Positions 17,517 through 25,515 are shown, numbered from the stretch's first letter. The stretch: 64,000 nucleotides of DNA from Oscillospiraceae bacterium (GCA_015068495.1 SVKL01000005.1:41307-105306), one strand, 5' to 3'. Notes: a model not told the origin generated them from the letters alone. Numbers and translations: made by a program.

Positions 17517-18635
17517 TCAATTCAAATAGGGGTCATCCCACAGCTTTAATGTTTGTCCAAGCCCCAGCTTCAAGGCGTTCTGATAGATGTCGTAAGAATA
17601 GCCCACATCCCACACAGGCAGACCGCCGGTGACAAAGCAGATTCGGTCTGTGTCAGATTCCCGTCCGCTGCGTGTGCCGTTGATCACATCGCCCAAACTG
17701 GTGGCCTCGGTGATGGGGGAGAGCTTGCCTTCGTACATCATCCGGTAGATTTGCACGCCGATGCCGTTGACAAACCGCTCGTTTTCCGGCAGCAAAAGGT
17801 GCTCGTCGTAGTAAACCTCGTGCATAGGCGCGTGATCCCAAATAATCTTTGCGTCAGTATAGTAGTCCTGCCCAATGGTGCCCCGGCCGGTGAAAATGAT
17901 AAGGCTGCCGGGCTTGAGCCAAGTGTCATCAATGTGAATGGGCTTCACAGAGGAGGCAGCCACACTGACGATATCAGCCGCTTTGACAGCATCCTCTAAG
18001 CAGGTCGTACCCCTTGCTTTCAGATGGTACTTTTCAGACATTTCCTTGGCAAAGGCCTCTGCTTTTTCCAAAAACAAGTCGCAGACAATGACCTCTTCTA
18101 ATTTCTTTGCCTCAAGGGCGATGGCATCGAAACAAGCCTTGCTGACAGGGCCTGCGCCAATGCAGGCGCACACCTTTGCGTCTTTTTGCGCCAAATACCG
18201 GGTGGCAACACCGGGGACACAGCCGGTGCGGACAGAGCTTACAAGATTGGCGGACATAAGGGCCAAAGGCTCGCAGGTGTCTGCGTCATTGAGCATAACC
18301 ATCAGGATGGAACGGGGAAGACCCCGCTGGGGGTTGATAATGTTGGAGCCATACCATTTTTGACCGGCAACGTTAAAGCGGCCTCCTACGTAGGCGGGCA
18401 TGGCCATAAAACGGCGGTCAGGCGCATCCAGCGGCATATTGGGGAAGGGGCTTTCCTTGGGGAACTTCAGCGCGATGCCATGGGCGTTGTGCTTGTCACC
18501 GCCCATTACATAGTCGCCCTTGCTCAGCAGACCAAACAGCTCTTCCTCCACATCAATGCAGTGGGCAACGTCCAACACACCTGCCTTGATCATATCCTCT
18601 TCGTTCAAATAAAGAAAACTGGTTTCCTTGCCCAT
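17517..18635 (-). CDS. ornithine cyclodeaminase/mu-crystallin-family protein
   Basis: The 372-residue protein matches the ornithine cyclodeaminase/mu-crystallin family of NAD(P)-binding enzymes. The Rossmann loop ACIGAGPVSKACFDAI is near residue 155, preceded by the substrate region RFMAMPAYVGG and KWYGSN. Its sequence is closest in my memory to proteins named tyramine oxidase subunit B, but I cannot verify substrate or redox partner, and no large oxidase subunit is nearby. A SD (AGGGAG) lies 9 bp before the ATG. It is divergent from an RpiR regulator and an EamA-type exporter, which may serve the same pathway. Confidence 0.8.
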   Translation of the reverse strand: MGKETSFLYLNEEDMIKAGVLDVAHCIDVEEELFGLLSKGDYVMGGDKHNAHGIALKFPKESPFPNMPLDAPDRRFMAMPAYVGGRFNVAGQKWYGSNIINPQRGLPRSILMVMLNDADTCEPLALMSANLVSSVRTGCVPGVATRYLAQKDAKVCACIGAGPVSKACFDAIALEAKKLEEVIVCDLFLEKAEAFAKEMSEKYHLKARGTTCLEDAVKAADIVSVAASSVKPIHIDDTWLKPGSLIIFTGRGTIGQDYYTDAKIIWDHAPMHEVYYDEHLLLPENERFVNGIGVQIYRMMYEGKLSPITEATSLGDVINGTRSGRESDTDRICFVTGGLPVWDVGYSYDIYQNALKLGLGQTLKLWDDPYLN

Positions 18636-18679
18636 AGTGCTTGTCTCCCTTCAAAATGTAGTGTTTATTTCTTGGCATT

Positions 18680-18709
18680 ATTATAGAAAACAGAGGATAT
18701 TTGTGTCAA
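18680..18709 (-). promoter_or_regulatory. promoter of the ornithine cyclodeaminase-like gene
   Basis: On the minus strand a perfect TTGACA and a perfect TATAAT are 18 bp apart, about 45 bp upstream of the start codon. Confidence 0.7.
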
Positions 18710-18760
18710 TAGATTCCGGGAAGTGTATTAAAATAACAGGAAAATGTAGTAAAAAATACA

Positions 18761-18789
18761 TTGACACAGACTTGCTCGTATCGTATCCT
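18761..18789 (+). promoter_or_regulatory. promoter of the RpiR regulator gene
   Basis: TTGACA and TATCCT are separated by 17 bp, close before the GGAG ribosome site of the regulator. The 50-bp gap to the divergent promoter would let one bound regulator affect both sides. Confidence 0.6.
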
Positions 18790-18809
18790 TAAGGAAAGGA
18801 GAGATGGGT

Positions 18810-19655
18810 ATGGGAATTGTAGAGCAGATTCGATGCAAGATGGAACAGATGACCCGTTCAGAGCAGCGGGTGGCGCTGTATGCCCTTGGACATATGAACG
18901 ATATTGCTTTCTTCACGCTGGAGGATTTTGCCCGCCAAGTGGACGTCAGTACCACAACGGCGCTGCGATTCTGCCGCAGATTGGATTTTGACGGCTTCAA
19001 GCAGTTTCAGCAGGCGGTTCGGACGGATTTGAAGTACAGCCCGGACCTTTTGGATAAATTCCATCGCACCGCGGACAATCAGCTGGAGGACACCCTACTG
19101 GCGCAGACCGTGCAGCAGGGAATCCGCTGCATCCAGCAGACCTTCCGGGAGCTGCCTTTTGAAGCGGTTGAGGATGCCGTAAAGCGCATTGCCGGCGCAC
19201 GCCGGGTCTATACCTTCGGTATGCGGGAGTCGCAAGCGCTGGCAGCCTATGCCTACAGCCGATTGCTCACCGTACGGGGAGACGTGTTCTTGTATCAGGA
19301 CGGCTACACCGGCAATGTGGAGGCACTGCTGAGCGCAACGAAAGAGGATGTCTTTGTGGTGTTTCTGTTCCACCGATATACCCGCCAGACACTGCGAACC
19401 TTGGAAGCCTTAAAAGAACGGAACGTGCAGGTGATTCTGATTACCTCTCCGCCGGTGGAGCAGGTGGCACGGTTTGCAACGGTGCTGCTGCCCTGTCAGG
19501 TGGATGGGGTTGGCATCAAAAACTCTGCCTTGGCGCCAATTTGCCTTTCGGATTATTTGTGTAACGCCGTGGCAATGGCTAATGGGGAAGCCACAATGCA
19601 ACGAATGAGCCAGTCGGAAGCGCTGTTTGCCAGCAATGAGATTATAGAAAACTGA
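18810..19655 (+). CDS. MurR/RpiR-family transcriptional regulator
   Basis: The 281-residue protein has an N-terminal RpiR helix-turn-helix (segment DFARQVDVSTTTALRFCRRL at about residues 40-60). A C-terminal SIS sugar-phosphate domain follows from about residue 125 (VYTFGMRESQALAAYAYSRL). Such regulators usually sense sugar phosphates. The track starts at 18804, but the GGAG site is only 2 bp from that ATG and 8 bp from the ATG at 18810, so I use the latter. It is cotranscribed with the DMT exporter 9 bp downstream, and may also control the divergent cyclodeaminase-like gene. Confidence 0.9.
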   Translation: MGIVEQIRCKMEQMTRSEQRVALYALGHMNDIAFFTLEDFARQVDVSTTTALRFCRRLDFDGFKQFQQAVRTDLKYSPDLLDKFHRTADNQLEDTLLAQTVQQGIRCIQQTFRELPFEAVEDAVKRIAGARRVYTFGMRESQALAAYAYSRLLTVRGDVFLYQDGYTGNVEALLSATKEDVFVVFLFHRYTRQTLRTLEALKERNVQVILITSPPVEQVARFATVLLPCQVDGVGIKNSALAPICLSDYLCNAVAMANGEATMQRMSQSEALFASNEIIEN

Positions 19656-19664
19656 GGAAAGTCA

Positions 19665-20552
19665 ATGAAAAACAAAGTATTGATAAAAGGCAGCATACTG
19701 GTGATTGTAAGCGCCTTTTTGTTTGGGTGTATGCCCCTTATCACGCGGTATATTTATGCCGCAGGGGTCAATCGGGAAAGTGTGGTTTTGCTGCGGAATT
19801 TGCTGGCGCTGCCGCTGCTGGCACTGCTTACCTACAGACAGGAAAAATCCTTCAAAATTCCTGCTAAGGCAATTCCTGCAATCGTGGCGATTGCACTGAT
19901 GGGCTGCTGCATCACGCCGCTGCTGCTTTACGGCTCCTATCAGCACATTGCCACCGGCACGGCAACGGTGTTCCATTTTGTATACCCGGCTGTGGTGGTG
20001 TTGATCGGACTGGTGTTTTTGCGAAAAAGAATAAACGCCGGCACGCTTTTGGCGGTGCTGCTGTGCGTTGGAGGATTGTGCCTGTTTTATAATCCCGACC
20101 AGCAGCTGGATTGGCGTGGCTGCGCCCTTGCGTTGGCTTCCGGTGTTACTTACGCAATCTATGTGGTGCTGCTCTCCGTGTTTCGGTATAGTGAAGTTTC
20201 CGGCTTTCGGCTGAGCTTTTATGTTTCGGCTGTGTGTTCCGCCGCGATGCTGGCGGTGTGCCTGCTGACCGGACGGCTGACCTTGCCTGCAAGGGTAAGC
20301 GGCTGGCTGTTATGCGTGCTGCTTGCCTTGGTGATTGGCGTGGGGGCGGTGGTTATGTTTCAGCGGGGAACATTTCTCATTGGCGGTGAACGCGCCTCTG
20401 TCTTGAGCACAGTAGAGCCGCTGACCGGCGTGCTGATGGGCGTTGTGGCGTTTCAGGAGCAGCTTACCCCGGCTATGTGCGTGGGCTCTGTGTTGGTGAT
20501 TTCCGCCTGCGTTTTAATTACAGTTTTCGATAAAAAACACGCAGCGGTGTGA
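19665..20552 (+). CDS. EamA/DMT-family transporter
   Basis: The 295-residue product shows ten predicted membrane helices in two repeats of five, the drug/metabolite transporter (EamA) layout. The repeats begin ILVIVSAFLFGCMPLITRYI and GCALALASGVTYAIYVVLLS. Members export amino acids, nucleosides or drugs; the substrate here is unknown. It forms a two-gene unit with the RpiR regulator and ends at a strong terminator. Confidence 0.88.
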   Translation: MKNKVLIKGSILVIVSAFLFGCMPLITRYIYAAGVNRESVVLLRNLLALPLLALLTYRQEKSFKIPAKAIPAIVAIALMGCCITPLLLYGSYQHIATGTATVFHFVYPAVVVLIGLVFLRKRINAGTLLAVLLCVGGLCLFYNPDQQLDWRGCALALASGVTYAIYVVLLSVFRYSEVSGFRLSFYVSAVCSAAMLAVCLLTGRLTLPARVSGWLLCVLLALVIGVGAVVMFQRGTFLIGGERASVLSTVEPLTGVLMGVVAFQEQLTPAMCVGSVLVISACVLITVFDKKHAAV

Positions 20553-20569
20553 TTTTCTGCTTGCACGTA

Positions 20570-20596
20570 AAAAGGCACCGTTTTACGGTGCCTTTT
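20570..20596 (+). terminator. terminator of the DMT transporter gene
   Basis: AAAAGGCACCG and CGGTGCCTTTT pair around TTTTA, 17 bp after the stop codon. Confidence 0.9.
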
Positions 20597-20665
20597 ATAG
20601 TAAATATTTCAATGGCTTTGCCGACCTGTTTGGATACCCACTGTTTCATAGACCCAACCACAGTT

Positions 20666-20696
20666 GACACAGTAGGGGCGGATACCATCCGCCCGA
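20666..20696. repeat. GTAGGGGCGG extragenic palindrome
   Basis: GGGCGGAT and ATCCGCCC pair around ACC, preceded by GTAGG. This belongs to the same dispersed class as the elements at 17.4, 39.2 and 43.9 kb. The rest of the 20597-20698 gap shows nothing else. Confidence 0.65.
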
Positions 20697-20698
20697 AA

Positions 20699-20729
20699 AA
20701 AAGGCTTGACCAAAACGGTCAAGCCTTTT
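20699..20729 (-). terminator. GGCTTGACC-family terminator, copy 3
   Basis: AAAAGGCTTGACC and GGTCAAGCCTTTT pair around AAAAC, just beyond the stop codon of the minus-strand lipoprotein gene. Confidence 0.88.
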
Positions 20730-20732
20730 AAT

Positions 20733-21323
20733 TTAGTGACACCGTTTGCACGGTGTAAAGCCACGCGATTCTGCTTCGGATTGTGTTACTTTTTCAGGAT
20801 CGTTCATATTGCTACAACCTGCACTGGTATGATATTTGGTGCCACCATTTGTGGGAATCCAGACCATAGTTTCATGGTTGTAGTCGGGATCTTCCTTTCC
20901 ACATGTTGTGCAGTTTCCGTTTGAAAAATTGTGTCCGGCAGTCAAGCCACTTGTTGTACCGCATACAGTACATGTTTTGGGATCAGAACAAGTTGCCTCT
21001 TTCCAGTTATGTCCATTGGCGCTGCCTTCTGTTGCACCGCAAGAACAAATTTTGGGTGAAGTGCAGGTAGCCGCACTAAAGCTATGCGTGTGTGGAGGCT
21101 TTGTGGTGGATGCGGTAGTAGGTGCAGTAGTAGGTGCGGTAGTAGGTTTCTCAGTGGAAGCTTGCGTGTCCTCAGTGTTGCTATCAGTAAGTTTTTCTGT
21201 GTTGTTGGTGGTGATTTGACTAGGGGTGGTGCTGGGGTTGGTGTTTTGTATGCTGCCCCCGTCGCAAGCACACAGGCTCAGCAGTAGAACAATCACAAGT
21301 AGCAAGGATAATACTTTTTTCAT
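20733..21323 (-). CDS. Cys/His-repeat lipoprotein with an Ada-type metal-binding end
   Basis: The product of about 196 residues begins with a lipoprotein signal (MKKVLSLLLVIVLLLSLCAC), followed by a long Thr/Ser/Pro linker. Three modules of the form H-x6-C-x5-C-xx-C come next (HNWKEATCSDPKTCTVCG is the clearest). The C-terminus reads YHTSAGC, about 20 residues, then EAESRGFTPCKRC, which resembles Ada-like metal-binding domains found on Firmicute surface proteins. The track start at 21386 is too far upstream; ATG 21323 has an AAGGG site 7 bp away. Its Cys modules resemble those of the surface protein at 3.4-5.1 kb. The gene follows a structured leader with its own terminator. Function unknown; metal binding is inferred. 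Confidence 0.8.
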   Translation of the reverse strand: MKKVLSLLLVIVLLLSLCACDGGSIQNTNPSTTPSQITTNNTEKLTDSNTEDTQASTEKPTTAPTTAPTTASTTKPPHTHSFSAATCTSPKICSCGATEGSANGHNWKEATCSDPKTCTVCGTTSGLTAGHNFSNGNCTTCGKEDPDYNHETMVWIPTNGGTKYHTSAGCSNMNDPEKVTQSEAESRGFTPCKRCH

Positions 21324-21344
21324 AGTCATTCCCTTTCTCTCTAA

Positions 21345-21372
21345 ATAAAAAAGCGCGCAGCCGAGGCTACGC
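21345..21372 (-). terminator. leader terminator upstream of the Cys-repeat lipoprotein
   Basis: On the minus strand GCGTAGCC pairs with GGCTGCGC (one G-T pair), followed by GCTTTTTT. It lies between the predicted promoter and the ribosome site, so read-through is needed for expression. Confidence 0.75.
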
Positions 21373-21398
21373 ACTGAAAAACACATAACCCCGATTGC

Positions 21399-21511
21399 TG
21401 CGACACAACTTCTGACAAACTACAAGAGAACGTCAAAACTGGAGAATGTGTTTTTGCCGAAACAAAAAAACGTTTCCCCTGTAGTTTGTCCAAATATAAA
21501 GTTGTGTCGCA
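21399..21511 (-). promoter_or_regulatory. structured 5' leader element (riboswitch-like or long inverted repeat)
   Basis: TGCGACACAACTT and AAGTTGTGTCGCA pair perfectly at the ends, and GACAAACTACA pairs with TGTAGTTTGTC inside. An asymmetric bulge separates the two helices and a head of about 55 nt closes the structure. It begins at the predicted transcript start and is followed by an intrinsic terminator before the gene. I do not recognise a known riboswitch. A MITE-like inverted repeat is the alternative. Confidence 0.6.
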
Positions 21512-21516
21512 GGAAT

Positions 21517-21545
21517 ACTTTAGCACGAGCTAGTAAACAATGCAA
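21517..21545 (-). promoter_or_regulatory. promoter of the Cys-repeat lipoprotein
   Basis: On the minus strand TTGCAT and TAAAGT are 17 bp apart. The predicted start falls at about 21510, the first base pair of the leader structure. Confidence 0.55.
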
Positions 21546-21558
21546 CAGTTTTTGCAAA

Positions 21559-22257
21559 TTATTCTATTTCAATGATGTTGCAGCTATCGGTGTTGGGCTC
21601 TTGGATGCAGAGCCTTTTTCTTTCGGGGGACAGCAGGTATGTCCGCAAATCCTTATAGTCTTTGACGGTGGCGGGGATATACATACCGCATTTGGGGCGG
21701 TAGGTATCCGCGTGGTAATCGCCGCCGCAGGTAACGATTAAATCCTTGCTTTGGGCGATTTCCAGCAGCTCCTTTGAAAAGGATTTTCCGTACAAAGGAT
21801 GGCAGTTGATTTCCACACCGTCCATATAATCCGTGTCCAAAACCGTAGTGCCGTTGCGAAAGGGATGCGCCTGAATCAGAACACCGTCGTTGGCTTTGAC
21901 CAGTTCATACAGCTGCTTTTGAGTGTAATCGAAAACATAGGGATGCTGCCGCAGAAAATCCGGCGCGACTCCGTAAATGAGCATATGCACGCGGGGGTAT
22001 CGCTCTGCAGTTACTTCAATTCCGAAATAGACCTTGCACCCAATCTCTTTGCCGCATTGCTCCGCGGCATAGAATTCTGCAATATAGTCTTCGATAAATT
22101 CATCCATACGGCCAGATGGAATGTAGGATTTTTGATAGTGGTTGGTCAGCGCAACCCCGTCCATACCGTGCTGCAGGGTTTGCTCCAACGCCTGTTTATA
22201 AGAAACAGCGCAGCAAGGGCTGATTTTGGAAGAATGTGCGTGTAAATCAATTAGCAT
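21559..22257 (-). CDS. PHP-domain metal-dependent phosphoesterase
   Basis: The 232-residue protein starts with the PHP motif LIDLHAHSS and has GMDGVALTNHY near residue 33, IEVTAERYPRVHMLIYG near 100 and a GGDYHAD motif near 180. These are the metal-binding His/Asp motifs of the family. Substrates of such stand-alone proteins range from 5'-3' exonuclease products to histidinol phosphate; none can be chosen here. It follows sdaA by 31 bp on the same strand, probably in one transcript. Confidence 0.85.
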   Translation of the reverse strand: MLIDLHAHSSKISPCCAVSYKQALEQTLQHGMDGVALTNHYQKSYIPSGRMDEFIEDYIAEFYAAEQCGKEIGCKVYFGIEVTAERYPRVHMLIYGVAPDFLRQHPYVFDYTQKQLYELVKANDGVLIQAHPFRNGTTVLDTDYMDGVEINCHPLYGKSFSKELLEIAQSKDLIVTCGGDYHADTYRPKCGMYIPATVKDYKDLRTYLLSPERKRLCIQEPNTDSCNIIEIE

Positions 22258-22288
22258 ATGGATATCTCCTCAGGTGTAATGAACCTTT

Positions 22289-23494
22289 TCAGCTTTTGTT
22301 TGTGTATAGCTTTGCAAGACCACCCTCAGATGTTTCCCGGTAAAGATGGGATAAATCCTTTCCCGTTTGGTACATCGTCTCCACGACCACATCGAAAGAC
22401 ACTTTTCTGCTGGCAAACAGGAAATTTGCAAGGCTGAGAGCATTGATGGCGCGCATTGCCGCAACCGCGTTTCGCTCAATGCAGGGAATTTGCACAAGAC
22501 CGCAAACGGGGTCACAAGTAAGCCCCAAATGATGCTCCATAGCCACCTCGGCAGCATATTCAATTTGGTCAATTCCCATTTCAAACAGTTCACCCAAAGC
22601 GGCAGCGGCCATACTGCAGGCAGTGCCAACCTCGGCCTGACATCCGCATTCTGCACCGCTTATGGATGCGTTGGTAGCGACAACATTTCCCACAAGCCCT
22701 GCAACTGCAAGCCCGCGGATCATATCATCATCTGTGAAGCGGTTTTTATCCTGCATATATTTCAAAACGGCAGGCAGAACGCCGCAAGAGCCACAGGTAG
22801 GCGCGGTAACAATAACGCCGCAGTCTGCGTTTTGCTCACTGACCGCAAAGGCATAAGAGCAAACCAAGCGATTTTCTCTGGTTTGCGGACTTTCATCGAT
22901 GTGCTTCTGATTGAACAGAAATTGCGCTTTTCTCTCAACGGAAAGACCGCCCGGCAACGTTCCGCTTTTGCTCAAACCTTCGTTGATTGCATTCTGCATG
23001 GTTTTCCAAACGGTCAACAGGTATTGTTTGATGTCAGGGCCCTCGTTTTCGAACACATAGTCAGAAAGCCGGATGTTTTGCGCCTTGCAGAAGTCGGCAA
23101 TATCGCTGAATTTGTTGTGGGGGTAAACTTGGCTTTCTGCATGGGAAACGGCATCGTCAGATTTTATTTCCCCGCCACCGATACTGTAATAGAATTTTCT
23201 ACCCAGCTCCAAATTGTTTTGGAAAGCGATAAATTCAATGGTGTTGGGATGGACAGTGGTTTCGGTTTCATAGTCAAAAATGATTTGATGCTTGACATTT
23301 TTTAATGTTTCTGAAATTGCTCTGTCGGTGCCGTGTCCTTTTCCTGTTTTGGAAAGGGAGCCGAACAGTGTCGCTTGGATGAAATCAGCTTGCGGATATA
23401 AGCTTAAAAATGTAGCGGCAGCAAAGGACGGTCCCATTGTGTGGGAGCTGGAAGGGCCAAAACCGATTTTATATAAAGTTTTAATAGATTTCAT
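22289..23494 (-). CDS. sdaA: L-serine ammonia-lyase, iron-sulfur-dependent, single-chain
   Basis: This enzyme deaminates L-serine to pyruvate and ammonia with a 4Fe-4S cluster. The 401-residue single-chain form holds the beta-like part first (GFGPSSSHTMGPSFAA) and the alpha-like catalytic part later, with cluster cysteines in APTCGSCGVLP, AECGCQ and CDPVCGLVQIPC. The oxygen-sensitive cluster fits an anaerobe. A GCGAGGT ribosome site precedes the ATG. It is first in a unit with the PHP gene. Confidence 0.94.
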   Translation of the reverse strand: MKSIKTLYKIGFGPSSSHTMGPSFAAATFLSLYPQADFIQATLFGSLSKTGKGHGTDRAISETLKNVKHQIIFDYETETTVHPNTIEFIAFQNNLELGRKFYYSIGGGEIKSDDAVSHAESQVYPHNKFSDIADFCKAQNIRLSDYVFENEGPDIKQYLLTVWKTMQNAINEGLSKSGTLPGGLSVERKAQFLFNQKHIDESPQTRENRLVCSYAFAVSEQNADCGVIVTAPTCGSCGVLPAVLKYMQDKNRFTDDDMIRGLAVAGLVGNVVATNASISGAECGCQAEVGTACSMAAAALGELFEMGIDQIEYAAEVAMEHHLGLTCDPVCGLVQIPCIERNAVAAMRAINALSLANFLFASRKVSFDVVVETMYQTGKDLSHLYRETSEGGLAKLYTNKS

Positions 23495-23517
23495 ATTGGT
23501 TACCTCGCTTTTCGTTT

Positions 23518-23545
23518 ATTATACCACATTACCGGCGTTATGCAA
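23518..23545 (-). promoter_or_regulatory. promoter of sdaA
   Basis: On the minus strand TTGCAT and TATAAT are 16 bp apart, about 24 bp before the start codon. Confidence 0.65.
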
Positions 23546-23559
23546 TGTTTTCTAACACA

Positions 23560-23587
23560 AAAGGCTTGACCAATCGGTCAAGCCTTG
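23560..23587 (-). terminator. GGCTTGACC-family terminator, copy 4, containing a stop codon
   Basis: AAGGCTTGACC and GGTCAAGCCTT pair around AATC. The TGA stop of the YitT gene is the TGA inside the first arm read on the minus strand, so the coding region runs into the hairpin. Confidence 0.85.
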
Positions 23588-24459
23588 TTTACGTGCTGTT
23601 TTATGTTTTTGAAATTGCCGTAGGTTTCGTTGACAACCTCAAAATACGAGAAGGTGTTGTCATATTTCGCCACGATTTTTTGGAAGTCGTTCAGCTGATG
23701 CTTGTTAATTACGCAAATCAGCACAGACCGCTGGATACCTGTAAAAGTACCGATGGCATCAATCTGCGTGCAGCCGTGGTGCAGATTTTGGGTAATCTCT
23801 TCGATGAATTCATCCTTATGGGTGGTGATGATGGTGAATTTGTAAGCGGTTTTTGTGGTTTTCAGAAGCAGGTTTCCAACAAATGTGGAAATAAAGCAAT
23901 ACATAATGCACAGCGCCATAGGCTTGTAATTCAGCTTGCCTTCCGAGTACACAAAGATGGATGCAATTGCCACAATGGCGTTTAAGGTGAAGGTAACTAC
24001 AAAGAAATTGGTATCCGGGCGGCGCTTGTTTATGTAACGGGAGATAATGTCGGTGCCGCCGGTGGAGGCGTTGCTCCGGAAGCACACGCCGTAAACTGCG
24101 CCGGCAAGAACGCCGCTGAGGATTACGGGATAGATGGTGTCGTGTCCCAGCGCGTTATACTGAATAAAAGAAAGACCTGATTTTTGCAGGAACAGGAAGG
24201 AAAACGAATACACAAGGGAAAACAGCAGCGTTTTCACCGCAAAATCCTTTTGCACCAGAAAATAAGCCAGTATGGACAGCGGAATGTTAATCAGCAGGGA
24301 CATATAGCTGATACTGAAGCCGGTTTTGTACTGAATCATCGTTGCAATGCCGTTAAGACCGGCAGGCGCGAAATTGTTGGTAACGATAAAAATATAGTAG
24401 ACAAAAGCCAGCAAGACCGCAACCAAAACGATGCTTACATATTCCAAGCTCTTCTTCAT
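23578..24459 (-). CDS. YitT-family membrane protein
   Basis: The 293-residue protein has five to six membrane helices in the first 200 residues (DUF161), with the ASTGGTDIISRYINKRRP loop typical of the family. A soluble C-terminal DUF2179 domain follows (from ITTHKDEFIEEI to about 285). Its transport role is not established. The SD is weak (GGGGGA). The C-terminus ends HVNKA within the terminator stem. Confidence 0.9.
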   Translation of the reverse strand: MKKSLEYVSIVLVAVLLAFVYYIFIVTNNFAPAGLNGIATMIQYKTGFSISYMSLLINIPLSILAYFLVQKDFAVKTLLFSLVYSFSFLFLQKSGLSFIQYNALGHDTIYPVILSGVLAGAVYGVCFRSNASTGGTDIISRYINKRRPDTNFFVVTFTLNAIVAIASIFVYSEGKLNYKPMALCIMYCFISTFVGNLLLKTTKTAYKFTIITTHKDEFIEEITQNLHHGCTQIDAIGTFTGIQRSVLICVINKHQLNDFQKIVAKYDNTFSYFEVVNETYGNFKNIKQHVNKA

Positions 24460-24529
24460 TTACAAATTCCCCCATTTTTCTTAACCAAGACGAATTATAC
24501 TGCTGTTAGCAAGAGAAATCAAGAAGCGT

Positions 24530-25399
24530 TTATAAGCACCGCTCTTTCACAGCCTTGATATGCGCTGGGGTTGTGCCGCAGCAGCCGCCGAAAACGGTGG
24601 CGCCCATACCGGCGCAGTCGGCAACAATTCGCGCAAATTCCTCCGGCTGCATAGGGTAGTGGGGGAGCTTGTCCTCGCCGATTACAGGGATTCCGGCGTT
24701 GGGTTTACATACAAGCGGCCCTTTTACATACCGGCGGAGTCTGCTGACCAAGCCTGCCGTCATATTGTCCGCAGCAACACAGTTAAAGCCCACGGCGCAG
24801 GCGCCGGCATCCTCCAGCTCCCGCAACACAGGGGCTGCGTCCATTCCGGAGAACAGGCTGCCGTCCGGCTGCATCGTAAAGGTAAACAGCATAGCCTCTG
24901 CGCCTTCTAATTCTGCAGCGGTGAAGATGGCTTCTGCCTCTTGGGGGTACATCAGGGTTTCTGCCGCCAGCAGGTCAGCGCCGCCGGACAAAAGACCGCC
25001 GATCTGCACCCGGTAGTTCTCCACCAAAAGGTCAAAGGTGGCGGGGTCAAAGCTGTCACAGTAGGTGGCGAGGGTGGTCAGATTTCCCGCAACCAGCGCG
25101 TCCGGCACAGCGGATTTGCTCAATGCCACCAAATGGGCATTGATTGCCTCTGCCTGTTTGGCAAGCCCCACCCGATCCAAAGCGATGGGCTGGGCCTGAA
25201 AGGTAGGCGCATAGAGAATTTGGCTGCCCGCGGCAGCATATTGCCGCTGCAGGGAGACCAGTGCATCGGGATTGGCAAGAATCCACTCCTCGGTGCAGCA
25301 GCCCCGGGGCATACCCGCTGCTTGCAGGTTGGAGCCGGTGGCGCCGTCTAAAAGCACGCACTTTTGGAGATATGCAGACAGTTCTTCTCTTGTGAGCAT
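24530..25399 (-). CDS. homocysteine S-methyltransferase family protein
   Basis: The 289-residue TIM-barrel protein resembles homocysteine/selenocysteine methyltransferases and the N-terminal module of MetH. It shows LLDGATGSNLQAAGMPRG at the start, FNCVAAD near residue 205 and the zinc pair in GGCCGTTPAHI at the end. The first zinc Cys is that of the FNC motif. It lacks cobalamin and folate modules, so it could use a small methyl donor such as S-methylmethionine or cooperate with separate MetH parts. AAAGGAAG lies before the ATG. Confidence 0.88.
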   Translation of the reverse strand: MLTREELSAYLQKCVLLDGATGSNLQAAGMPRGCCTEEWILANPDALVSLQRQYAAAGSQILYAPTFQAQPIALDRVGLAKQAEAINAHLVALSKSAVPDALVAGNLTTLATYCDSFDPATFDLLVENYRVQIGGLLSGGADLLAAETLMYPQEAEAIFTAAELEGAEAMLFTFTMQPDGSLFSGMDAAPVLRELEDAGACAVGFNCVAADNMTAGLVSRLRRYVKGPLVCKPNAGIPVIGEDKLPHYPMQPEEFARIVADCAGMGATVFGGCCGTTPAHIKAVKERCL

Positions 25400-25456
25400 A
25401 GCATCACTTCCTTTTCTCCTTTATTATATCTGCTCTTGCAAAAAAATCAACATACA

Positions 25457-25485
25457 TTGACGAAGCCGGGGAATTCTGTTAAAAT
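25457..25485 (+). promoter_or_regulatory. promoter of the M29 aminopeptidase gene
   Basis: TTGACG and TAAAAT are separated by 17 bp, 30 bp before the ATG. Confidence 0.65.
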
Positions 25486-25515
25486 AAAGGAACTTTCAAA
25501 TAAGGAGCGAACCTA

